Assembly (NCBI RefSeq): GCF_036208045.1
Contig: NZ_CP121472.1
Coordinates: 4,289,531-4,353,530, forward strand
Length of the DNA: 64,000 nucleotides
Reading direction: 5' to 3'
From: Thiorhodovibrio winogradskyi
GTDB taxonomy: Bacteria > Pseudomonadota > Gammaproteobacteria > Chromatiales > Chromatiaceae
Positions within the stretch are counted from its first letter, which is position 1, and every line of letters begins with the position of its first letter. Below, piece after piece: positions 1-10,517 of this stretch. The notes below the pieces were generated by a model, which saw only the letters and a list, made by a program, of their open reading frames with translations, did not search any database and had not been told where the DNA came from. A program made the position numbers and the translations under genes.

Positions 1-192
1 AAAACCGCCTTGCAACTGCCGAATCTCGCCTCCGCCAATCCTGGATTCGTGGATCGGTTGATCCATGGCGAGGCGCACGCGCAAGGGCGCCGACTGATCT
101 CGTTCGAGAAGGCGGCACGTAAGCTCGACCAAGTCATTGTCTTGAAACCGTCCTCCGGAAGCAGACATCATTTAGGCCTGGCGTCATCATGA
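1..192 (+). CDS. C-terminal end of an unidentified upstream gene
   Basis: An open frame runs in from the left edge and stops at 190-192. About 63 residues are visible and I do not recognise them. The stop codon overlaps the ATG of the next gene (ATGA at 189-192), which suggests translational coupling with the DUF499 ATPase and therefore membership of the same operon. In other genomes DUF499 genes commonly follow a DUF1156-type DNA methylase, but the visible residues are too few to test that here. Confidence 0.45.
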   Translation, partial: KTALQLPNLASANPGFVDRLIHGEAHAQGRRLISFEKAARKLDQVIVLKPSSGSRHHLGLASS

Positions 193-3043
193 AACCCTGG
201 AGAGAACTCGTCATCCCCCACCGTGATGTGCTGGAGGGAACCTTTCAGCAGGCGGAATTCGCCGCCGACATCACTGCCGTGCATCAGGGCCGCGCCAATC
301 GCGAATATCAAGACGCCAGCGCTTTCTATGCCCGCACCTTCATCACCGAGGGCATGGCCATTCTGCTGATGCAGGTGGTCACCCGCCTGATCGGGCGTGG
401 CGGCGAGCCGGTGATTCAACTGCAAACGGCCTTCGGCGGGGGCAAAACCCACTCCATGCTGGCGGTCTACCATCTGGCCGGGCGTCGCTGCCCGCTGTCG
501 GACCTCAGCGGCATTCCCGGCCTGCTTGACCGCGCCGGGGTGGTGGATCTGCCCCAAGCCCAAGTGGCAGTGATCGATGGCACCGCCCATGCGCCCGGTC
601 AGCCGTGGCCGCGCGGTTCCCAGAATATTCACACCCTATGGGGCGAACTGGCCTGGCAGCTCGGCGGCGCCGAAGGCTACGCCCGCCTGGCCGAGGCCGA
701 CGCCAGCGGCACCTCGCCGGGCAAGGAGGTGCTGCGCGAGCTGATCGCTGCCGCCGCGCCCTGCGTGATCCTGATCGACGAGTTGGTCGCCTATCTGCGC
801 CAATTCCCCGAGGGCACACGCCTAAGCGGCGGCACCTACGATAGCAATCTGTCCTTCGTGCAGGCGCTGACCGAAGCAGTCAAGGGCGTGCCGACAGCGG
901 TGGTGCTGGCCTCCCTGCCCGAGTCCGAGATCGAGGCCGGCAGCCAGCGCGGCGCGGCGGCCTTGCGCGCGCTCGAGCATGTCTTCGGTCGCGTGCAGGC
1001 GCTGTGGAAGCCGGTCGCCACCGACGAGGCCTTCGAGATCGTGCGCCGGCGGCTGTTCGAGCCGGTGCGCGATGAAGCCCCCGCGCGGCGGTCTGTCGCG
1101 CCTTCGCCGAGGCCTATGTCGCCGAGGGCGCGCGCCTGCCCGGCGAGACCCAGGAGCATCGCTACCTGGAGCGCCTGCTGCAAGCCTATCCCATCCACCC
1201 GGAAGTGTTCGACCGCCTGTTTCAGGACTGGACCACCATCGACGGCTTTCAGCGCACCCGTGGGGTGCTGAAGCTGATGGCCAAGGTGATCTATCGGCTG
1301 TGGAGCGAGGACACCCGCGACCTGATGATCCTGCCCGGCAGCCTGCCACTCGATGACCCGCACAGCCGCAACGAGCTGACCTACTACCTGCCGCCCGGCT
1401 GGGATGCGGTGATCGAGACCGACATCGACGGCGAACGCGCAGCCGCCACCCGCATCGAGCACAACGAGCCGCGCTTTGGCCAGTTCGGCGCGGCTCGGCT
1501 CATCGCCCGCACCCTGTTCTTGGGCAGCGCCCCGGCCTCGGTGGCGCAGAAGGATGCCACCCGTGGGCTGGATCGCGCGCGTCTGCTGCTCGGCTGCCTG
1601 CAACCAGGGCAAGCCGCGTCGATTTACAGTGATGCCCTCGGGCGCGTCATCGACCAGGCGCGCTACCTGCGCACCACCGGCGACCCGGCTGCCGCCGAGA
1701 CCCGCTATTGGTTCGACACCCGCGCGAACTTGCGCCGGGAGATGGAAGACCGCAAACGGCGCTTTGATGACAACACCGAGGTGCGCGAGACCCTGGCCGG
1801 CACCCTGAAAACGCTGCTGGCCCAGCCGGCGCCCTTCGACGGGCTGCACATTTTCACCCCGCATGCCGATGTGCCCGACGACAGCGCCCTGCGCCTGGTA
1901 GTGCTCGGCCCCGAGCACTGGACCGCGCGCGATGAGGGCCGCCCGGCGCGCGAGGCGGTGCGCACCTATCTAAAACAGCATGGCGACAAGCCGCGCTATA
2001 GGGCCAATCGACTGCTGTTCCTCGCCCCCGATCACGGCCCGCTCAGCCGGCTGAAAGAAGCCGCGCGCACTGTGCTGGCCTGGGGTTCCATCGTCGCCGA
2101 CATCAAGGAAGGCCGGCTCAACATCGACCTGCTGCAACAGCGCGAAGCCGAAACCGCGCTGAAAAGCGCCCAGGATGTCCTGCCGAGCACCGCGCGCGAA
2201 TGCTACAAATGGCTACTCGGCCCGCTGCAGGAAAACCCCACCGCCCCCGAGCCCGAGATCGAGGCCTTTCCGGTCCCGACCAGCAGCGCCGCCATCGGCA
2301 AGGAGATCGCGCGCATCTGCCAGGAAAACGAGCTAATCATCGAAACCTGGTCACCCATCCATCTGCGCGATGACCTGAAACGCCTGTACTGGCGCGCTGG
2401 CGACACCAGCACCCGCGCCGGCCAGTTCTTTGAAGACAGCCTGCGCTACTTCTACCTGCCGCGCCTGAAAAACCACGCCGTCTTCGCCCAGGCCATCACC
2501 GCCGGTGCAAGCAGCAAGGATTTCTTTGGTTTTGCCTATGGCGTGAAAGCCGATGGGGGCTTCGAGGGCTTCTGCTTCGGCCACTGCGACCCAGTCATCG
2601 ATGACAGCCTGCTGCTGATCGAGCCTGGTGCAGCCGCCGCCTATGCCGCGACCTTGCAGCAACCCGGCTTGCCGCTCCCACCGGGTGGCGACACCGGCCG
2701 GCCCGGCGGCAGAGACGAGCCAGGCATTCGCGACGATCCTAACAACCCGGCCGGCGGTGTCACCATCCCCGTCACACCAACGCCAGGCGACCCAGCGCCA
2801 ACCAAGCCGGTTGCCCCCCGGCATTTCCATGGCTCCGCCGACATCCCCGCCGCCAGCGCCAAAATGCACCTGGTGCAGCTCGCCGAGGAAGTGATCAGCC
2901 AACTCTGCACCGACCCCAACGCCAGCGTCCGCGTGGTGCTGGAGATCTCAGCTGAGTTCCCCGATGGTGCCGGCGAGGCGACCAAACGGGCGGTGTCTGA
3001 GAACGCAAAGACCTTGGGGATGAAGATGGTGGAGTGGGAGTGA
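189..3043 (+). pseudogene. DUF499-family ATPase, interrupted by a frameshift
   Basis: Large ATPase of the DUF499 family, which is often found beside DNA methylases in defence islands. The first frame (from 189) carries a Walker A, GGGKTHS near residues 83-89, and a Walker B, ILIDEL near 194-199. After about position 1078-1090 the homologous sequence continues in another frame that stays open to 3043. Downstream it reads [19 protein letters not shown] from 1088 and ends with a Pro/Gly-rich linker and a conserved C-terminal block typical of the family. The shift equals one missing base (or two extra) and lies next to a run of five C at 1078-1082, so a sequencing slip is possible. The combined length of about 950 residues is near normal. 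Family call is good; whether the gene is truly dead is open. Confidence 0.75.
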
Positions 3044-3087
3044 TGATTGAGTACTTCGTTCCAAACCACCCGAAAAGGTAAGAACAA

Positions 3088-4145
3088 ACCTGATTAGTGA
3101 AATGCCTCAGCACCCCGAAGCCACTGCTCTGATCGTGCTCCGATTGTGGCCGCGGCGATGAGCAGGCGGTTGTGAATAGTGTCGAGATGGAAACGGCGAT
3201 TAAAACGATAAGCGAAGGTGCCAAGATAACGGGCACCGTACTTGGCAAAATCAAAGGCGTGATAGGCACCGCCAAAGCTGGTCTTGAGATTACCCAGAAT
3301 GGTGTTGATCCAATTGAATTCCGGTAGATCCTTGGGCTTGAGGCCGCCAACCACAATGGCATGGTGCAGACAGCCGGCATCGGTGACGCCATGAAAACAG
3401 GCCAACCCATCGGATGTCACCAGGCAGCCAGGGGTCAAATCGCTCGCCGCCCAGTTGGCAATGGCCTTGCGGGTAAACCCGGGCACCGGGGTCATTTTCG
3501 CGAAGAGCGGATGCCCCTCTGGGGTCAGCGAGACCGCCGCGACGAACGGCACTTTGTTCTCCGAGCCGCGTCCGGCCTTGCCACCCGTCAGCTCTCCGCC
3601 AAGGTAGACATCATCGACCTGAACAGCGCCATCAAGGGAATAGGCGCTGTCGCGTTCGCTCCGTGCCTGCATGAGCTTGTGCTGGATCAACCAGGCAGTC
3701 CGATAACTGACACCGAGTTTGCGCTTCAGGGCCAAGGAGGAAAGTCCGGTCTTGGCCTGGCTGATCAAATAGATCGCCAGGAACCAAACCGTCAGCGCCA
3801 AATGGGTGCTTTGAAACAGGGTGCCTGCGATCAGCGAGGTTTGCTTCCGACAAGCCTGGCATTGAAAGAGCTTGTGGGTGCCGCCTTGGAGAACATAAGC
3901 GTGCGCATGGCCGCACTCAGGACACCGGAACCCTTCGGGCCAACGGGCCTGCTCCAGGGCGCACTCGCACTGCGCTTCAGTGCCGAATTTCGCGAGAAAG
4001 GCCGGTAATGACAGCCCGGGTTGGAATTGAACGCGATTGATCGGCATGCGACTGGTCCTGACGTGAGGAGAGGTAACTCAGTGTGCGACTTTTTTCAGGC
4101 TGGCGTCGGGAAACTCGCTTAGCTGAGGAAGCTCACTAATCAGGT
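3088..4145 (-). mobile_element. IS1595-family insertion sequence with terminal inverted repeats
   Basis: The transposase gene is bracketed by inverted repeats. ACCTGATTAGTGA at 3088-3100 is matched exactly in reverse complement at 4133-4145, and the match extends inward to 24 bases with three mismatches (3088-3111 against 4122-4145). The left repeat overlaps the end of the transposase gene. I see no matching 8-base target duplication beside these ends, so the exact outer boundaries are uncertain or the flanks have diverged. The element sits just after the DUF499 gene. Confidence 0.7.
3094..4047 (-). CDS. IS1595-family transposase (ISXO2-like)
   Basis: DDE transposase of 317 residues that would move the surrounding element. 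The N-terminal region has a zinc ribbon (CPECGHAH and CQACRK, near residues 41-70). The ISXO2-like catalytic domain follows, with the first Asp in VQVDDVYLGGE, the second in LVTSDGL and an Asn/Glu region after WINTILGNLKTS. The family is usually about 220-330 residues, so this copy looks full length and intact. Expression runs opposite to the neighbouring DUF499 gene. Confidence 0.88.
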   Translation of the reverse strand: MPINRVQFQPGLSLPAFLAKFGTEAQCECALEQARWPEGFRCPECGHAHAYVLQGGTHKLFQCQACRKQTSLIAGTLFQSTHLALTVWFLAIYLISQAKTGLSSLALKRKLGVSYRTAWLIQHKLMQARSERDSAYSLDGAVQVDDVYLGGELTGGKAGRGSENKVPFVAAVSLTPEGHPLFAKMTPVPGFTRKAIANWAASDLTPGCLVTSDGLACFHGVTDAGCLHHAIVVGGLKPKDLPEFNWINTILGNLKTSFGGAYHAFDFAKYGARYLGTFAYRFNRRFHLDTIHNRLLIAAATIGARSEQWLRGAEAFH

Positions 4146-4343
4146 CTGGGATTGGGCTTCGCGCTCGGTGGAGAAGAAGGTCGCGCGTCGGACGAAGTCT
4201 TCGGACTTTGCCCATCAACTCAAACGCCACGATCTGCGGGAGAGCATTCCCTAAGAGGTTCAGGCCGCGACAGGGCGACTTTTGGGAAAGAATGACGTGT
4301 CCGCACGCGCCAATGTCAGGATATCTTGCCGAGCAGCATAAAC

Positions 4344-4430
4344 CCAGCAATTCCAAATTCAGGTGTTTCATCTAGTGTAGATAAACGGGCCAAAAATCGG
4401 GCGCTAGATAACGATATTTGGAATTGCTGG
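4344..4430. repeat. Short element with 15-bp perfect terminal inverted repeats
   Basis: CCAGCAATTCCAAAT at 4344-4358 is repeated exactly in reverse complement at 4416-4430, giving an 87-base unit. Its interior (4368-4428) resembles 18816-18884 at roughly 80 percent identity by eye, so the unit is a dispersed repeat, perhaps a MITE or an insertion-sequence remnant. It contains no gene. Confidence 0.6.
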
Positions 4431-4772
4431 CAGCGGATTGCATTTGTCGCTAAACTTTAATAACTGTACTCAGTCTTGAATTTAGGGTTTACAGGTTTTC
4501 CCCTAACCTCCAGCGGGTGAACGGTGGAGCAGATGACAGACTCTCTGTTGCTCCGCGCAAACCGCGTTGTTGCAGGTCTTGCGCTCCGAGATTAACGAAC
4601 GCAAAGCATCAATGGGGTCGGGGTCGTTTTCATTTTCATACACGGAATCTACCCAAGGCAATTGCCCAATGAGTGACTAAAGCCGAAGCCGATTTCACTT
4701 CCGCCCAACCGGCTCGGCCCGGAGTTGATCGCCCTCAAGCCGCCAACAGAGCAACCACGACCAGACCGCCAC
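4431..4772. other. Non-coding stretch without a recognisable gene
   Basis: About 340 bases between the short repeat and the HsdR relic. Frames on both strands are short or low in complexity and none resembles a known protein. It may be the eroded upstream part of the restriction gene. Confidence 0.4.
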
Positions 4773-5256
4773 AAAATCGACCTGACCATCGTCGTCGATA
4801 TACTCCTGACCGGCTTCGACTCCAAATACCTCAACACCCTCTATGTCGATCAGAACCTCTAGCAGCACGGCCTGATTCAAGCCTTCTCCAGCACCAACCG
4901 GGTGCTATACCAACATCTTGATCCCAAGGGCAGATTCTCGACTTCCGCGCCCAGGAGAAAGCCGTCAATGAAGCCATCGCGCGGCTCGAAGGCGAAGACA
5001 CCCGCCGCTCGCGCGAAATCTGGCTGGTCGAACCCGCCCCCAAGGTCATCGAACAGCTCGACGCGGCCGTCACGCAGCTCGAGACCTTCATGGAAAGCCA
5101 CGGCCTGCGCTACACCCCCTCAGAGCTCGCCAACCTTAAGGGCGATGTCGCGCGCCGAGTTCATCAAGCGCTACAAGGAGGTGCAGAAGCTCAAGAACCA
5201 GCTTGAGCAATACGCCGATCTCAGCGACGACCAGCGCGCCGAGATTATCCAATGTC
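4773..5256 (+). pseudogene. hsdR: Relic of type I restriction enzyme R subunit (HsdR), C-terminal part
   Basis: Fragments of an HsdR motor and C-terminal region survive in three frames. From 4773 the sequence reads [20 protein letters not shown] and then LYVDQNL, is cut by an in-frame TAG at 4860-4862, and resumes as QHGLIQAFSSTNRVL. This is the hallmark helicase segment of HsdR. After a frame change near 4930 it continues ILDFRAQEKAVNEAI with a helical tail, and after another near 5145 it ends AEFIKRYKEVQKLKNQLEQ. At least one stop and two frameshifts make it non-functional. No hsdM or hsdS lies in the window. It supports the view that this corner was once a defence island. Confidence 0.78.
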
Positions 5257-5299
5257 AATAATCTTGTCCGGTCAGCGTCAATTATTTTGCCCGGTTAGT
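5254..5299. repeat. Two imperfect 23-bp tandem repeats at the end of the HsdR relic
   Basis: GTCAATAATCTTGTCCGG (5254-5271) is followed directly by GTCAATTATTTTGCCCGG (5277-5294). The full 23-base units match at 18 positions. They sit exactly where the HsdR homology stops, so they may be an insertion-sequence end or deletion scar. Confidence 0.45.
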
Positions 5300-5526
5300 G
5301 ACGCTGTTCTTTCAGTGGCGGTACCCCCTCAATAATAGGGTGATCGTGGACACTCATTGTCAAACAGGTCAGGTTCGTATTGATTTCCAGCGAAAAGGAC
5401 TTTAATGAGAATCTGACCCCTATTCTCTAACATCTTGTTTATCATGCTGTTGATACTCTTCTTCGTAGGTACCGGGCGTTATCTGGGTCTGGATATCTGA
5501 ATGGCGCGCTGCTGTCGAACCGGGAC

Positions 5527-7085
5527 ATGAAACCGATCCAATCGCTCAGAAACGCGGTGCTGATTTTCGTCCTGCTACCCCTGCTGGGGTTGCTGGTCGG
5601 GCTTGGCCTGCTCGGCCTGCGTGAGCTGGAGCAGCAGATGCATCGGCGCTTGCAGGACGACATCGAGTTGATCGCCCGCTCCATCCGCCTGCCCATTGCC
5701 GCCGCCATGGTGCGCGGCGACACGGCGGCGGTGCAGGAGGCGCTGGATTCGGTGTTCCAGATCGACCAGGTGTTCGGGGCCTATGTGTATGACCGCGCGG
5801 GCGAGCAGGTCGCCACTAGCGGGCCGCGCAGTCCGCTGCTCGAACGCCGCCGCGATGCGCGCGCGCTGACGGCGGAAGGCACTCAGGGCAGCGTGGACGA
5901 GCGCCGTGGGCGCGCGGTGTTTTCCTTCTATCTGCCGCTGTCCGATGCTGCCGGTGGCGCGGTCGGTCTGCTGCAAGTCACGCGCGATCTCAGCGGTTTT
6001 CAGGCCTATCTGACGCGGCTGCGCTGGATCGGCGGGACCGGCCTGGTGCTGGTGGCCACGCTGTTCGTGGTCATCGTGCTGGTCGGGCACCACCGCGCCG
6101 TGGGGCGCCATGTGCGCGCGCTGACCGCCGCCATGGCCCCGATCGGTACCGGCCAGAGTGGCCTGCGGGTGCCGCGCCAGGGGCCAACCGAAATCAAGCA
6201 GCTTGGGGTTGGCATTAACGCCATGATCGCGCGTTGGGAGGCCTCCGAGCGACATCTGCGCGACCAGCGCGAACGCGAGGCGCGGCTGGAGCGCGAGTTG
6301 CGCCAGTCCGAGAAGCTCGCCGCCGTGGGTCGTTTGGCGGCCGGTTTGGCGCATGAGCTGGGCACGCCGCTCGGCAGTGTCGCCGGGCGTGCGCAGCGCG
6401 CCTTGCGCGGATTGCCGGAGGCGGCGCCGGCGCGCGCTGAACTCATCGCGCAGCGAGAGGAACTCGAGCGCATCTCCCGCATTGTGCGCGAGCTGCTGGA
6501 TTTCGCCCGCCGCAATCCGCTGCAACGGCGCACCCTGGTACTGGGTTCACTGATGGAGGGCGTGGTGGCGCGCTCCACCCAGGCGGCCCGACGGCAGGCG
6601 GTCAGCGTCGCAGTGCGGCTGCCGCTGGCGCTGGCCGCGCAGCGCCTAGTGGCCGATCCCTTGCGCCTGGAGCAGGCACTGGGCAATCTGCTCGATAATG
6701 CCCTGGACGCGGCCCGTTCCCGGGTGCTCATCCGCGCCGAGGTAGCCAATGCGTGGCTGCGGCTGTGGGTCAGTGACGATGGGCCGGGGATTGCGGAATC
6801 GGCGCGCGAGCGCTTGTTCGAGCCCTTTTTCACCACCAAGGCGGTCGGGCGAGGGACCGGCCTTGGACTGGCGGTGGCGCGCGCGGCCATCGCCGAGCAT
6901 GATGGCAGCCTGTCCCTGGATGTCGAATCCGAGGTCGATCCGGATGGCGACCCAGATCACGACGTCCTGGGCGGAGCCTGCTTTCGGGTTGAATTACCAG
7001 CGGCGGTCCTGGCTGATCGATGCGGGCAGGCCGGGCAGGATGAATCTAGCAAAGGCGACCCAGGGGGCGGCGCCTCTTGGGGGTA

Positions 7086-7086
<1 letters not shown>
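5527..7086 (+). CDS. Membrane sensor histidine kinase (HAMP, HisKA, HATPase)
   Basis: Sensor kinase of a two-component pair, 519 residues. TM1 lies at about residues 10-30 and a periplasmic sensing segment at 31-165. TM2 at about 170-190 is followed by HAMP. The dimerisation box is GLAHELGTPL with phospho-acceptor His276. The ATP-binding domain has NLLDNALDAA, DDGPGI, FEPFFTTK and GRGTGLGLA. All catalytic boxes are intact. The stop codon overlaps the start of the NtrC-type regulator (TAATG at 7084-7088), so the two are cotranslated and almost certainly partners. The signal sensed is unknown. Confidence 0.88.
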
Positions 7087-8495
<1,409 letters not shown>

Positions 8496-8673
8496 CAGAA
8501 TGCGCCATGTAGCGAATTGACCCACCTTTAGCCCCTGCGGGTTGCGCCGAGGTGGTTGTGAATTATATCCTATGTAATTAAAATAAAAGCAAAAAATATC
8601 CTTTCGCGGATGTTTGGCACGGTCTCTGATTATTGCAGGGTGCCATTCACCAAACTGACCCAAAGGAGGTCTT

Positions 8674-9111
8674 ATGATGACTTTAAGCAACACCCACGCA
8701 CTGACCAAAACCGCCCTGCTTGCCGCCGGCCTGCTGACCGCGGGTCTAGTGCAAGCGCAATCCATGGGCGGCGGCGCCGCGTCTGGCGGCCAACCGTCCG
8801 GCGGACAGCCCCAGGGCAGCTATTCGTCTCAAAGCATGGAGCAAGTCGAGGTCGACGACGCGACCCTGGAGACCTTTGCCGAGGCCTTTCAGGAGGTGCA
8901 GCAGCTTAATCAGGAGCTGACCGAGGAGATGTCCAGCGCCAAATCCACCGAGGCGGCCCAGAGCATGCAGCGCGAGACACAGGAAGCCATGGTCAAGGCG
9001 GTCGAAGACAGCGGCATTTCCATCGCCGACTACAACGACATTGCCTCTGGCATGCGTTATGACCCGGTGCTGGCCGAACGGGTGAAGGAAGCCGTCAACG
9101 AAATGCGTTAA
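8674..9111 (+). CDS. Exported DUF4168 protein
   Basis: Small secreted protein of 145 residues. The signal peptide (about residues 1-29, with a hydrophobic core ALLAAGLLTAG) is followed by a Gly/Ser/Gln-rich linker and then a DUF4168 helical domain (about 50-143) with the repeat-like ending SGMRYDPVLAERVKEAV. A very strong ribosome site, AAAGGAGGT at 8662-8670, precedes the ATGATG start. Function is unknown; in the family these are periplasmic or envelope proteins. It lies downstream of the kinase/regulator pair with a gap of about 180 bases, so it may have its own promoter. Confidence 0.8.
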   Translation: MMTLSNTHALTKTALLAAGLLTAGLVQAQSMGGGAASGGQPSGGQPQGSYSSQSMEQVEVDDATLETFAEAFQEVQQLNQELTEEMSSAKSTEAAQSMQRETQEAMVKAVEDSGISIADYNDIASGMRYDPVLAERVKEAVNEMR

Positions 9112-9292
9112 TCGCGCCAATCGCCAATGATAGCACTGGTCGCGGCGCGGCGTCGCGCCGTGATCAGCTCAATTCCTGTTGCCAAGAAAGCCCGGATCGC
9201 TGACTGAACCTAGATCACCAATTGAACCCAGGTTGCCAGTCACGCGATCCTTGCTCCCGAGGCCCTTCCATGATGCTTTTCGTGAGCTGTTT

Positions 9293-10120
9293 ATGATTCT
9301 CTCAAGTGTTCATCGACGCCGGCATTTGCTCATACAGACGCTGGCCGGCGTTGTCCTCCTAGCTTTGCTCGTCGCCACCGCCACAAGCGCCGAAGCACCC
9401 GATGTCCGCGCCGCTCAGGCACAAATGCTGATGCGGATTAACCCTTTGCTCGACGGGTATGAGATTCGCGTCATCCCTTTCCCCAACAAATGGCGGCTGG
9501 AAGGCGCCGTGGCCAACGCCATCGAGGCCGACCTGGCACGCGAGCTGGCGGAATTGATGGCCAAGGATGACACCAAGATTGTCGATGCGCTCGACCGGGA
9601 CGCCGCCATACCGGAAGACTCTGGCACACTGATTGATGACGTCAGTGATCGCACCACGGCAGCGCGGCTGCGCCAGCGCTTGCGCTGGCAAACCCGCAAT
9701 AGCCCGCTGGATGTCAGCGTCGAGGTTGACAAAGGCATGGCGCGCCTGCACGGACAGGTCGGTGCCGCCTCCACCAAGGATCGGCTGGCGGCCATGGCCG
9801 TCAGCACTCTGGGCGTCGATGAGGTCTTCAACTATATTAGCGTCGACCCGGCACTCATCCCCAAGGAACGCGAAGCCCAAAGGCGCGCCGAGGCCGAGAA
9901 GGTCGAGGATGCCTGGATACAAGCCCGTCTACACCTTCTGATGACATCGGACACCCGAGTGAACGCACGCGCCATCGACATGGCGGTTGAAAATGGCCAA
10001 GTCATCCTGAGCGGTTCCGTCACCTCAGTGGCCGAGCGAAATGTCGCCGAAAGCCTGGCCAAGTACATGCCGGGCGTGCAGGAGTTGGACTCACATCTGG
10101 TCATTGAGCGTCAGCTTTGA
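9293..10120 (+). CDS. Exported BON-domain protein
   Basis: About 275 residues. The frame is open from 9179, but ATG 9293 gives a proper signal peptide (HLLIQTLAGVVLLALLVATA, then an Ala-rich cleavage site), so I chose it. Mature protein: an N-terminal region (about 45-140), then two recognisable BON modules (near 140-195, VSVEVDKGMARLHGQVGAAS, and near 205-272, VENGQVILSGSVTSVAERN). BON modules bind membranes or stabilise envelope proteins. Like the DUF4168 protein before it, it suggests an envelope role for this locus. Confidence 0.75.
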   Translation: MILSSVHRRRHLLIQTLAGVVLLALLVATATSAEAPDVRAAQAQMLMRINPLLDGYEIRVIPFPNKWRLEGAVANAIEADLARELAELMAKDDTKIVDALDRDAAIPEDSGTLIDDVSDRTTAARLRQRLRWQTRNSPLDVSVEVDKGMARLHGQVGAASTKDRLAAMAVSTLGVDEVFNYISVDPALIPKEREAQRRAEAEKVEDAWIQARLHLLMTSDTRVNARAIDMAVENGQVILSGSVTSVAERNVAESLAKYMPGVQELDSHLVIERQL

Positions 10121-10517
10121 GTTCCCTCCGAAAAGCCATTCCACCGTGAAGCCCCCAAAACCCTCGGCTCTCGGTCGGACGGTCCGGGGACTTTATCGGA
10201 GAGGACTCAAGTTTGCATAACAGGATTATCGGTATTGAAAAGCCCGCTGACCACGATTTTTGTGTTCAATGTTTGCGTGTTTAAGCTAGTACTGTCCAGG
10301 CTTTGCAGTCTTGGTTGTTGGGATCATACTGAGGTCAACCCAATTTTGACCAGTAAAGAGGTGAATCCATGGCAACCTCTGGACAAGAGTGTCGAGTCAG
10401 TTCCCTGGAAGACGCGCCTAAATATTTGGCCTGTCAGTCCGTACCTGCTCAAGAGTCACATAACCTGACGCAGGCCAGGAATCCGCCAGGGCTGCGGCAC
10501 TGGCCAAGGCAAGCATC
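10121..10517. other. Intergenic region before nnr; possible 53-codon small gene
   Basis: About 400 bases with no clear gene. One small frame, 10369-10530, has a fair ribosome site (AAAGAGGTGAA) and would encode MATSGQECRVSSLEDAPKYL followed by 33 more residues, overlapping the start of nnr. I do not recognise it and regard it as unproven. Confidence 0.3.

Noticed and set aside
4078..4371. 97-codon minus-strand frame upstream of the IS1595 transposase
   Set aside because: It crosses the IS boundary at 4145 and has no family resemblance.
8616..8638. Possible sigma-54 promoter before the DUF4168 gene (TGGCAC and TTGCA)
   Set aside because: The two boxes are 12 bases apart instead of 5, so the -24/-12 geometry fails.
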